A stretch of 64,000 bases of DNA, taken from the NCBI GenBank assembly GCA_018064525.1, contig JAGHVB010000034.1:17726-81725 (forward strand), read 5' to 3'. This document shows positions 53,686 to 62,719 of this stretch, piece after piece. Position 1 is the stretch's first letter, and every line of letters starts with the position of its first letter. The notes beneath the pieces were generated by a model, which was not told the origin of the DNA, ran no database searches, and worked only from the letters and a program-made list of their open reading frames with translations. The DNA is from Candidatus Treponema merdequi (GTDB lineage: Bacteria > Spirochaetota > Spirochaetia > Treponematales > Treponemataceae). A program made the translations under genes and the position numbers.

Positions 53686-53731
53686 GAAAAAAAATACATC
53701 ACTTCAAAACCCGGAGTTTTGAAGTGATGTT
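53686..53731 (-). terminator. Terminator of the LUD gene
   Basis: ACATCACTTCAAAAC pairs with GTTTTGAAGTGATGT (15 pairs) on the minus strand and is followed by an AT-rich T run. One AAGTGGAATT copy lies just beside it at 53739. Confidence 0.88.
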
Positions 53732-53752
53732 TATATTTAAGTGGAATTTATA

Positions 53753-54391
53753 TTACATTCCGAGAGTTTCGTTTACAAGAATAACTTTAATTCTGTTTGG
53801 AATTCTTGAGTAGCGTGTTGTTACCATCTGACAGCAGATTGTCTGAGAACTTAAACAGTCTGCACATGTTCCTGTTTTTGAACATGGAGTTGCATCACAA
53901 AATCTTGCAGCATTTACCGGTGCTACATAATGACGAACACGGCTGTAAGCTGCATCCATATCAGCTACAACTTTATTAATACCGACAATCATTACAACAC
54001 TTTTTGGTCCATAGCAGAGAGCAGCAACTCTATTTGCAGCACCATCAATGTTGAACAATTCACCTTTTTCTGTAACGGCATTTGAACTCATCAAAAAAGT
54101 TCCGCAGCTTAAAATCTGATGCTGAATCAAATCTTTCTCTTCTGGAGTCTTTGCACTGTCACGGTCAAGAATAGGATTTCCTCTTTTAGCAAGAGCTTCA
54201 CGCAAACCAATTTCACCAACAGAAACCGATCCGCCCCAACCAATCGAATGATCAGCCGGAATAAGTTCAAGAGCTTTTTTCAAAGCTTCTTCTTTTGTCT
54301 GAACATAATAAGCATCCATCTGACGCATTTTCAAATTTTTAACAACAGTTTCGCCAAGCAAATCATTTCTTTTTTTCATGCAATCCAACAT
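53753..54391 (-). CDS. LUD-domain protein
   Basis: A 212-residue LutB/LutC-like (LUD, formerly DUF162) protein. It has YYVQTKEEALKKALELIPADHSIGWGGSVSVGEIGL near residues 28-63, GTFLMSSNAVTEKGELFNIDGAANRVA, and a Cys-rich end (CDATPCSKTGTCADCLSSQTICC) likely to bind metal. The role of small stand-alone LUD proteins is not settled; lactate-oxidation complexes contain related proteins. It is 14 bases after tex and ends at a strong terminator. Confidence 0.85.
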   Translation of the reverse strand: MLDCMKKRNDLLGETVVKNLKMRQMDAYYVQTKEEALKKALELIPADHSIGWGGSVSVGEIGLREALAKRGNPILDRDSAKTPEEKDLIQHQILSCGTFLMSSNAVTEKGELFNIDGAANRVAALCYGPKSVVMIVGINKVVADMDAAYSRVRHYVAPVNAARFCDATPCSKTGTCADCLSSQTICCQMVTTRYSRIPNRIKVILVNETLGM

Positions 54392-54405
54392 TCTAAATCC
54401 TCCAT

Positions 54406-56793
54406 TTACTTTTTCAACAAAGCTGCGAATGGGTTATAGCTCATTCCATCATCACTGCCCTGATATTCACGCTGTGGTTTTCTTTCGCGAACAGGAGCGC
54501 CGTCTTTAGAAACAGGACGAACACCAGGTTTTGCACCAGTTCCTTTTTTAACAACGACAATCTTTTTTGCACCAGTTCCACTTGAAGCACCCATTCCCTT
54601 GTGTTCAATTCTTGAAGCTGCATCACTCTTTAACGAAAGACTGATTCTGCGGCGGTCCATATCAAGACCGATGATTGTAAACTCATGAACATCGCCGACT
54701 TTAACAACTTCCATCGGATCTTTAACAAAATTATCACTTAATTCACTGACATGAATCAAGCCTGTTTCGTGCAGACCGATATCAACAAACGCACCAAAGT
54801 CGACAACATTTTTAATCTTTCCAGTTACCTTCATTCCTTCTTTGAGATCTTCAAACTGAACGACACCTTTCTGCATGATTGGAGCCGGATATCCGTCACG
54901 AGGGTCGCGGTTTGGTTTCTGAAGTTCTTCTACGATATCAGAAACTGTTGTTTCACCAAGATTATATTTTGCTGCAATTTCTTTGATAAGTGCAGATGGA
55001 ACTTTCTCGCCCTTCTGAATGAGTGGAAGTACTTCGCGGGCTGCATCGTAGTTTTCAGGATGAACCCATGTGTTATCAAGCGGATCTGAACTTTCTGCGA
55101 TTTTCAAAAATCCTGCACACTGTTCAAATGCTTTAGGTCCAAGTCCTGGAACTTTTTTGAGTTCTTCACGGCTCTTAATTTTTCCATTTGCATCACGGTA
55201 TGCTACGATTTTTTTTGCAGTTGCAGTCGTAATTCCTGAAACATATTTCAAAAGCATGTAAGAAGCTGTATTAAGATTTACACCGACATTGTTTACAACC
55301 GAACTTACAACTTCATCAAGCTGGTCAGCAAGTTTCTTCTGGTTAACATCATGCTGATAAAGTCCGACACCGATTGCCTTTGGATCAATTTTAACAAGTT
55401 CTGCAAGCGGATCCTGCAAACGTCGTCCCATAGAAATAGCACCACGAACCATAACATCGAGGTCAGGAAATTCTTCTGTTGCAACAGGTGAAGCAGAATA
55501 AACTGAAGCACCTGATTCATCAACTACTGTGTATTTAACATCTGCATCGCTGTAATTTTCACTGATTACTTTACTTACAATTTCCTGAACTTCGTGGCTA
55601 CCAGTTCCATTTCCAACTGCCAGAACCTGAATATCATATTTATCAATTGCTTCGTTAATCAAATCATAAGCTTCTTTCGGATTGATTTCCTGATAAATCT
55701 TAAAGAAGCCGAGATATTTTCCAGTCTCATCAAGAGCAGCACATTTAGTTCCGTTTCTGTATCCCGGGTCAACTCCAAGAACACGACTTCCTTTAATCGG
55801 CTGAGTCATCAAAAGGTTTTTCAAGTTCTCACTGAATACACCGATTCCATGAACATCAGCTTCGTCAGCTTCATCACTTCTGATTTCACGAACAACTGCA
55901 GGCGAGAGCAAACGAACAACGCCGTCTTCAATTGCTTCTTTGTGATATTTATTATTGATTGTTGCTTTCTTCTGAAGTTCTGCAACTGCTGCATCTACAT
56001 CAACATCGATTGTTACATCAAGAGCACCTTCGCGCTCTGCACGGTTGATTGCAAGAATGCGATGTGGTTTAAGCTGGTCGAGCGGTTCAGAGTAATCCCA
56101 GTACATCTGGTATGTGGAAGTTTTCTGAGCCTGTTCTTCTGTCTGTCCTTCCGGAACGATTCCTTTTGTGACGATATTTCCAGTTGAGATGTAAAGCTTG
56201 TGGATTGATTCACGATTTGAAGTTTCCTGAGAAACTCGTTCTGCGATGATGTCTTTTGCTCCATCGAGTGCGTCTTTTGCAGATTCCACATTAAGAGCTT
56301 TATCTTCATTGTCTGTCTTGATATATTTTTCTGCTTCTTTTTCAATGTCAGCATCGTTCATCACGAGCATTGCATCTGCCAAAGGTTCGAGACCTTTTTC
56401 TGCAGCAACCATACCGCGAGTTTTCTTTTTCTTTTTGAACGGAGCCCAGAGATCTTCAAGAGCTGTCAAAGTAGTTGCCGACATCGCAGCGTTGTAAAGT
56501 GAATCAGTAAGTTTGCCCTGAGCAAAAATTCCCTTTACAATTTCAAGACGTCTTTCTTCAAGATTCTTATATGATTTAAAAAGGTGATCGATGCTTGTAA
56601 CTGCAACTTCATCGAGGTTGTCAGTTTTTTCCTTTCGATAACGACTGATAAAAGCTACTGTACATCCTTCGTCAAAAAGACTTAATACAGCACTAACCTG
56701 CTGCACGCGAACATTAATTTCGCCTGCAATTTTCTTCATGATTTCGACTTCGTTAACAACGAGCGCGTCAATTTGTTCTTTTGTAAATTCCAT
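54406..56793 (-). CDS. tex: Tex-family S1 RNA-binding protein
   Basis: A 795-residue conserved nucleic-acid-binding protein. The helical N-terminus (VQQVSAVLSLFDEGCTVAFISRYRKEKT) is followed by a YqgF-like domain (VLGVDPGYRNGTKCAALD near 315). The helix-hairpin-helix pair (LKYVSGITTATAKKIVAYRDANG near 505) and C-terminal S1 domain (GMKVTGKIKNVVDFGAFVDIG near 650) come next, then a Lys/Gly/Arg-rich tail. It is a transcription- and RNA-related factor in most bacteria. AAATTCC precedes the ATG, with no strong ribosome-binding site. Confidence 0.94.
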   Translation of the reverse strand: MEFTKEQIDALVVNEVEIMKKIAGEINVRVQQVSAVLSLFDEGCTVAFISRYRKEKTDNLDEVAVTSIDHLFKSYKNLEERRLEIVKGIFAQGKLTDSLYNAAMSATTLTALEDLWAPFKKKKKTRGMVAAEKGLEPLADAMLVMNDADIEKEAEKYIKTDNEDKALNVESAKDALDGAKDIIAERVSQETSNRESIHKLYISTGNIVTKGIVPEGQTEEQAQKTSTYQMYWDYSEPLDQLKPHRILAINRAEREGALDVTIDVDVDAAVAELQKKATINNKYHKEAIEDGVVRLLSPAVVREIRSDEADEADVHGIGVFSENLKNLLMTQPIKGSRVLGVDPGYRNGTKCAALDETGKYLGFFKIYQEINPKEAYDLINEAIDKYDIQVLAVGNGTGSHEVQEIVSKVISENYSDADVKYTVVDESGASVYSASPVATEEFPDLDVMVRGAISMGRRLQDPLAELVKIDPKAIGVGLYQHDVNQKKLADQLDEVVSSVVNNVGVNLNTASYMLLKYVSGITTATAKKIVAYRDANGKIKSREELKKVPGLGPKAFEQCAGFLKIAESSDPLDNTWVHPENYDAAREVLPLIQKGEKVPSALIKEIAAKYNLGETTVSDIVEELQKPNRDPRDGYPAPIMQKGVVQFEDLKEGMKVTGKIKNVVDFGAFVDIGLHETGLIHVSELSDNFVKDPMEVVKVGDVHEFTIIGLDMDRRRISLSLKSDAASRIEHKGMGASSGTGAKKIVVVKKGTGAKPGVRPVSKDGAPVRERKPQREYQGSDDGMSYNPFAALLKK

Positions 56794-56873
56794 AGTGCCG
56801 TAATTTTAAGAAAAAATGGAATTTTGAGCAAGTAGAATTAAATTGCATAAAACTTACAAATACCACAGAAAAA

Positions 56874-56937
56874 AAACAAGGCTGTCCCAGAAATCTTTTT
56901 TGCGAGGAGCACAAATCAAACTTCTGGAACAGCCCTG
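56874..56937 (-). terminator. Terminator after the BspA-like genes
   Basis: On the minus strand GGCTGTTCCAGAA pairs with TTCTGGGACAGCC (one mismatch) and is followed by TTG and a run of T. The loop is about 29 bases long. It lies 66 bases after the BspA-like stop codon. Confidence 0.75.
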
Positions 56938-57002
56938 TTACCTGATGGTTTTTAAATTATTTTTAAATCAACTTTTATAAATGAAATATGAAAGAATTTT
57001 TT

Positions 57003-59930
57003 TTATTCGTTAATAAGTTTAGTAGCATCTCCTAGTTTATTTTCATCATAACCCTGTGGTAAAATTATATTGTGGAAAAGCACTCCTCCCAATGAATAAT
57101 CTCCAAATTCTGTAAAACTGCTCTTTACGGTTACCTTTATACAATTTCCATTCAAGCTATTATTAAATGCTTTTTCACCGACATACCTGATACCTTCACC
57201 AATTTCGATTTCTTTAATCTGGTCAATAAATTTATTCCATGGTCTGTCTGCAAGTTTAGCAAAATCTTTTAACCTATTTCTAGTATCGCTTGGAGAAGTC
57301 AGATAAAGTTTATAATCATCCTCACCCATTTGTTCAAGGTAAAATCTTACATCCTCATAAATATCGCTTGCCAGATTTTCTGATATAATTGCATTGCTAT
57401 AACCTGTAACAAAATCACCTGTTGCATTCTCTGGTACGACTATATATCGATTTTCATAAGCATAGTGAGTAAAATTTTTTCCCAGATTGATTGTCTGTTT
57501 ATAATCTTCAAAAAAGATTTCTGTTAAACCATTAAATGTATCTTGTGCAATACTTGTTACACTCGAAGGTACTGTAAATTTTGGAAGATTCCACGCGGAA
57601 CTTGTTAGCTGACCTTCAAATATCTTTAAGTTCGATTTTTCAGTTTTTTCATCTTTTAAAACTATCAGATTTTCAAGATTCTCTGCACCATTAAATGCAT
57701 TTTTTTCAATTTTTTCAACACTTGCAGGAACTACAATTTCGGTGACATATGGTCTCCTATTACTTGAAAGTAAACCATGTAAACTATTGTTATTGATTGA
57801 TGTAAGACCGTCCAGATATTCTGCACGATAATTATCGTCAATTTTCTGATAATAAACCGCTTTTATAAGACATTCTTTAAACTGTTCAGCGTTAAATTTA
57901 CAAGACGTGCCATCTGGAATAACAACACATCCAAGATATGTATCTGACGCAAATGCATTTTCCTTTATTTCTTTTAATGACTCTGGAAGAGTAATTCTAG
58001 AAAGCTTTATACATCCTGCAAATGCACTGTTTCCGATTATTTCTACACCTTCTGGTATATTAATGTCAGTTGAATTAGATATAAAACAGTTAGCAAATGC
58101 AGAATCTGGAATTTCTTTTATTCCACAATTACCTTCGCCACTAATTAAAAATGTTACATTATACAAACCTGAACAGCCGCTAAATGCACTTTCACCTAAA
58201 GTCGTTACACTTGAAGGAATCAAAATATTCGTTAATTTAGAACAACCAGAAAATGCACTGTTTCCGATTGTTTGTAATGTACTTTCCTGTTCAAACGAAA
58301 GTGAAACCAAATTTTTACAATTACGGAAAGCTTTTTCTCCGATTTCTGTCACACTTGCAGGAATATTAATACTCGTCAATCCCTGACAGTTTAAAAATGC
58401 ACTGTTTCCGATTGTTTTTAACGCACACTTTTTATTACTGTCTTTTTCAAAAACTACTTGAGCCAGTTTACTACAGCCGCCGAATGCGTTTTCTCCAATT
58501 TTTGTTACACACGACGGTATTGAAATTGAACTGAGTTTTGGGCAGGTTTCAAATGAAGCTGGTTTTATTTCTGTAATGCCTTTTGGAAGTACAATTTTTG
58601 CTGCAGCCGGCATCATCATAAATCCCATAGAAGCAATGTCTGTTACAGAATCCGGAATTGCCAGTTCATTAACTGCTGTATATGAGAAAGCCATTGCACC
58701 AATTGATTTTAATTTTGAATTTTTTCCAAACTTAACTTCCATTACATTTAGTACTTGACTCTTCGTATTAGCTAATGCACTGCTTACAAATGTACAGTCA
58801 CCGATTCTCGTAATTTCATCTGCAACATAAACTGAATTTATTGCAAAATTGTTCCATGGAGCAAATCCTTTGATGCTGTCTTTGGCAAATAATTCGTTCA
58901 AATCAATTTCTTCAGAAAAACTTGAAATAAATCCTTCAAATGGATAATAGTCATACATATCACCATAACCGGTAATATAAAGATCATATACTTTTCCAGG
59001 CATAAATCCTTTATTTACTGGAAATTCCGGAACTTTTGTATTTTCAACAAGATAGAACTCAGCATGTTCACCACAGACGCCGGACATTGCTGCATTCTTT
59101 GTATAGCCTATACCGCTTGCTTCAATTGTATATTCTACAGAAGAAAGACATTTGTCTGCGATATAAACGGTATCATTAATTTCTGTTGGGATATGATTTC
59201 CAAATGAATCTATGATATCTCCACCAAAAATAGAATAAATACCTGCAGGAATTTCTTCTGAGAAAATGTTTTCTTCTGTTTCAAATTCTGAAATTGTAAA
59301 AACATAGTAATCGCCTTCGATTACAGGCTGGATACTTTTAAATCCGTACTGAACTAACTGACAGAAATTTATTATAAATTCTCCGGGATAAAAAGCTTTT
59401 ACATCAATATTTCTGGGAATTTTTACAACAATTTTCAGCTTTCCTTTTCCTTCAACTTCTGGAGCAGGAACACCTTCTGTATTTGTCTTAGCACCTGTCA
59501 TAAGAAGTTCAAAAGAAAGTGTTGTCACTTCGTTGTTTGAAAGTGTTTTTCTAGAAATCTTTCCTTCGTAAATCCAGCCGCCAATTTCTGCAGTCATCTT
59601 AAAGTCATAAGTTCCCGCTGGAACAGAAACTTCGGCCCCTGATAATTCACTGTAACTTGTGTACTTGCCAAGTTTTGTGTACTGGCTTTCCTCAGGCGTT
59701 TTGTAAATAATTTGAATGTCCGATAATACTTCGGGTAAAACTGTCGGATACACAGTGCGTTCTGTGCCGCCATTTCCAGTTGAATTTATTTCGTTATTTG
59801 AAATCGAAAACGAAATCAACGCTGAATCATTTAAAACAGGTCTGTCCTGTTTAAGATCCATATTAAAGTTTGTACATCCAGTAAAAACTGCAAGGATGCC
59901 CAATGCAAATATTCTAATTATTTTTTTCAT
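57003..59930 (-). CDS. BspA-like leucine-rich-repeat lipoprotein, downstream copy
   Basis: A 975-residue surface lipoprotein with the lipobox LAVFTGC near residue 19. An N-terminal beta region (residues 40-300) is followed by some twelve or more LRR_5 repeats of about 23 residues (units such as TIGNSAFSGCSKLTNILIPSSV and EIGEKAFRNCKNLVSLSF) that alternate with similar blocks. BspA-type proteins of oral and gut bacteria bind host proteins and cells. The ATG at 59930 with GGAG nine bases upstream is preferred over a GTG at 59945. It lies 16 bases after its relative. Confidence 0.88.
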   Translation of the reverse strand: MKKIIRIFALGILAVFTGCTNFNMDLKQDRPVLNDSALISFSISNNEINSTGNGGTERTVYPTVLPEVLSDIQIIYKTPEESQYTKLGKYTSYSELSGAEVSVPAGTYDFKMTAEIGGWIYEGKISRKTLSNNEVTTLSFELLMTGAKTNTEGVPAPEVEGKGKLKIVVKIPRNIDVKAFYPGEFIINFCQLVQYGFKSIQPVIEGDYYVFTISEFETEENIFSEEIPAGIYSIFGGDIIDSFGNHIPTEINDTVYIADKCLSSVEYTIEASGIGYTKNAAMSGVCGEHAEFYLVENTKVPEFPVNKGFMPGKVYDLYITGYGDMYDYYPFEGFISSFSEEIDLNELFAKDSIKGFAPWNNFAINSVYVADEITRIGDCTFVSSALANTKSQVLNVMEVKFGKNSKLKSIGAMAFSYTAVNELAIPDSVTDIASMGFMMMPAAAKIVLPKGITEIKPASFETCPKLSSISIPSCVTKIGENAFGGCSKLAQVVFEKDSNKKCALKTIGNSAFLNCQGLTSINIPASVTEIGEKAFRNCKNLVSLSFEQESTLQTIGNSAFSGCSKLTNILIPSSVTTLGESAFSGCSGLYNVTFLISGEGNCGIKEIPDSAFANCFISNSTDINIPEGVEIIGNSAFAGCIKLSRITLPESLKEIKENAFASDTYLGCVVIPDGTSCKFNAEQFKECLIKAVYYQKIDDNYRAEYLDGLTSINNNSLHGLLSSNRRPYVTEIVVPASVEKIEKNAFNGAENLENLIVLKDEKTEKSNLKIFEGQLTSSAWNLPKFTVPSSVTSIAQDTFNGLTEIFFEDYKQTINLGKNFTHYAYENRYIVVPENATGDFVTGYSNAIISENLASDIYEDVRFYLEQMGEDDYKLYLTSPSDTRNRLKDFAKLADRPWNKFIDQIKEIEIGEGIRYVGEKAFNNSLNGNCIKVTVKSSFTEFGDYSLGGVLFHNIILPQGYDENKLGDATKLINE

Positions 59931-59946
59931 ATTCTCTGTCTCCACG

Positions 59947-62499
59947 TTATTCTGTTATTGGATTTCCACCGATTACTGTTACACCTGCATCAAAGGAAGC
60001 ATTTTCGCCATTTTTTATGTAAGTGCAATTTTCTGGAAGCGTAATTTCTGTTATTCCAGTACCCTTAAATGAATTTTTACCTATTTTTGTTAATTTACTT
60101 ACATCTTCTATAGTGACAGTTTTAAGATTTTCTTTATCTATAAATGCAAAATCTCCTATTTCTTCTACACTAGAAGGTATTATTACACTACCTTCAACAC
60201 TACCTTCAATAAACTCAACATTAATAAAATAATTCTCATTTATTAATGTACAGCCATCTGTAATTTTTAAATTTCTAATAACATTATCACTTTTAAATAG
60301 ATCTTTTCCATCTCCAAGTACTCCTGTACCACAGATTTCATAGTCAACATACTCTTCTCTAATAAATATCCTTTTTGCGTAAAATTCATTGCTTAAATCC
60401 TCACACCAGTAAAGTTTACAACCTTCCGGAAAAGTATTACTTTCGTTAAGTTTTAGTGGAAAAGGATTAATACCTTCCTGATATGGTTCTCCAAGGAAAT
60501 GTATTTCTCCACCGAAAAAAATAAAATGACTAGACAACTCATATTCGCATAATTTAGTTCCACTAAATGCTCCATCATAAACATATTTAACATTAACACT
60601 GTTCTCTACTTTTGCAAGATTTGCGCAATCCTTAAAAGCATTTTGATCAATTTTTATAAGACTATCTGGTAAAGTAATTTCTGTAATTGCTGTTCCACTT
60701 AAAGCACTGTTTCCAATCGCTGTAATACCTTCACCGATTGTTACTTTTATAATCTTATCTGCAATTCCAACCCACGGAGAAACACCATTTTCAAATTCCA
60801 ATGCGCCATCTCCGGTAATATCAAGCATAAATGTTCCGGATTTTTCAGGATTATTTTTAACACTTACCGATACTTTTCCGTCTTTAGATTTAAAATTGGA
60901 ATCTTTATAATTAATAACACAATCTTTTGGGAATGCATCATCCGAAACTGTACAGCCATGGCAAAGTGTAACCTGTTTTAAGTTTGTTCCATAAAATGCT
61001 TCACTTTTGATATTACAAACGCCTTTAATTTCTACAGACGAAAGATTTTTACAATTCTCGAAAGCTGATTCGCCTATTTCTTTACAGGTTTCAGGTATAG
61101 TCAAAGAAGTAAATGGATTATTTCTGAATGCCTCTTCACCAATACTTTCAATCTTTTCTAAATTAATATCTGAAAGATTTAAATTTTCAAAAGCCTGTTT
61201 ATCTATTGTTTTTACATATCTTGCATCAAGAGATTGAATGTTTATTTCGCTAGTAAATTCTGTTCCAATTTCTTCAATTCCTTCTCCCAATGTAATCTTA
61301 AATAAACCTCCCATAGACCAGGCGGTAATTATTTTTCCATCTTCAGAATTAAGACAATCAATATATGCAGTTCCGACACTGTTCTTTAATGCAACCATTA
61401 AATCCTTCTCTGAATATTCTTTATCGATGTTTCCTGCAAAAGCCTGATATATTTCAAAGATATGATCAGGGTCGTCAAGATTAAAATAAGATGTACTTAA
61501 TACACAAATTCCTGCAGGACTGCTTATGTTATTTGCTGCATCATACGAAGAAACATTAACCGAAATTCCTTTTATCTTGATTATCTCATTTATCTTATCT
61601 AAATCATATTCTGTATTTTCAAGATCAGTTTTATTTATCTTAAAAGAAGTACTTCCACCAAGCTTTGCCATTTCGGATACTTTAACATCTTTAGAATCAA
61701 GTACATTTTTGTCTTTATCTAAAAGTTCAATTTTTATTCCGGCAAAATCTTTGTCGGCAGGATTATTCCAGCTAAACGAAACATCAACTGTAGAATCTTC
61801 ATGCTTTGAATTAATATCAAGTCCGTAAACAACCGGAATTCCAGGAGCCTTACGGTCAATTTCTACATTATTTGAATATACTAAACCGTCCTCTGTAAAA
61901 AGCTGAACACAAATAAACAAAAATTTATTTTTCCAGTCTGCTTTTGCAACAGTCAGAACATTTGATTTTTCTTCATTTAATTCACCACCAACATACCAAT
62001 CGCAATCAAAATTATTACTTTCTTTATCTAAACCTGCAGTCAAAATAATATTTTCGTTTTCGTCTTCCTTCCATGTAATTTTTGCTTCTGATCCGCTTGC
62101 GCCCAAAATCGAAATTCCTGTATTGGAAATCCATTTTGCAAAAAGCTCGAGGTCGCCTGTCTGTCCGGCACTTATTTCTGTAATTTTTGATTCATCCGTA
62201 AAATCGCCTGATGTGTACCAGCCGCCAAAAACAAAACCGTCGCGCACAACCTGTGGTAAAGCCGGTCTGTTTTTAGCTGAATATTTTTCAGGCGCAGTTT
62301 CTCCTTCCAAAAAATTTCCACCGTTAAGTTCAAATGTAAGTGAATAAAAAACTTCAAATGAATCTCCTGCTCCCGGAATTCCATTTCCATCACCACCAGA
62401 AGCAGCAGGAGCACAACCTGCAATTACGGCACTCAATGCAGCTATCAAAACTGCATTCAAAATTTTTACTCTCTTCAGTAAAGCGTTTTTCTGTTTCAT
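59947..62499 (-). CDS. BspA-like leucine-rich-repeat lipoprotein, upstream copy
   Basis: An 850-residue lipoprotein with the lipobox AVIAGC near residue 29. After a Gly/Ser linker comes a Listeria-Bacteroides (InlB B-type) repeat (LTFELNGGNFL ... VFGGWYTSGDF ... LELFAKW) near residues 50-120. A cadherin- or fibronectin-like region and LRR_5 repeats (EIGESAFENCKNLSSVEI, AIGNSALSGTAITEITLPDSL) follow. It is probably an adhesin. AGGAG lies eight bases before the ATG, and it is cotranscribed with the downstream copy. Confidence 0.88.
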   Translation of the reverse strand: MKQKNALLKRVKILNAVLIAALSAVIAGCAPAASGGDGNGIPGAGDSFEVFYSLTFELNGGNFLEGETAPEKYSAKNRPALPQVVRDGFVFGGWYTSGDFTDESKITEISAGQTGDLELFAKWISNTGISILGASGSEAKITWKEDENENIILTAGLDKESNNFDCDWYVGGELNEEKSNVLTVAKADWKNKFLFICVQLFTEDGLVYSNNVEIDRKAPGIPVVYGLDINSKHEDSTVDVSFSWNNPADKDFAGIKIELLDKDKNVLDSKDVKVSEMAKLGGSTSFKINKTDLENTEYDLDKINEIIKIKGISVNVSSYDAANNISSPAGICVLSTSYFNLDDPDHIFEIYQAFAGNIDKEYSEKDLMVALKNSVGTAYIDCLNSEDGKIITAWSMGGLFKITLGEGIEEIGTEFTSEINIQSLDARYVKTIDKQAFENLNLSDINLEKIESIGEEAFRNNPFTSLTIPETCKEIGESAFENCKNLSSVEIKGVCNIKSEAFYGTNLKQVTLCHGCTVSDDAFPKDCVINYKDSNFKSKDGKVSVSVKNNPEKSGTFMLDITGDGALEFENGVSPWVGIADKIIKVTIGEGITAIGNSALSGTAITEITLPDSLIKIDQNAFKDCANLAKVENSVNVKYVYDGAFSGTKLCEYELSSHFIFFGGEIHFLGEPYQEGINPFPLKLNESNTFPEGCKLYWCEDLSNEFYAKRIFIREEYVDYEICGTGVLGDGKDLFKSDNVIRNLKITDGCTLINENYFINVEFIEGSVEGSVIIPSSVEEIGDFAFIDKENLKTVTIEDVSKLTKIGKNSFKGTGITEITLPENCTYIKNGENASFDAGVTVIGGNPITE

Positions 62500-62719
62500 C
62501 TTCTTCTCCTATGAAACTCTGTCCTCCACATTTATGTTTTGGACAAAAAAAAATTTTGCAAACTTTTTTAAAACCTCAACAATATACATTTTAAAATTAA
62601 ATATTTCACTACAATTTTGGGTAGTTTTGCAAATTTTTGCTGTTTTTTTCAGCACTTTCTGCGGATTTGAGAAGAATTTTGATTTTTTCTTTTAAGTTGA
62701 ATTTTGTTAAATGGAAATT

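Noticed and set aside
55594..56187. Plus-strand 197-codon frame over tex
   Set aside because: It is antisense to conserved Tex domains, and its product is a Phe/Cys/Asn-rich sequence typical of reverse reading in AT-rich genes.
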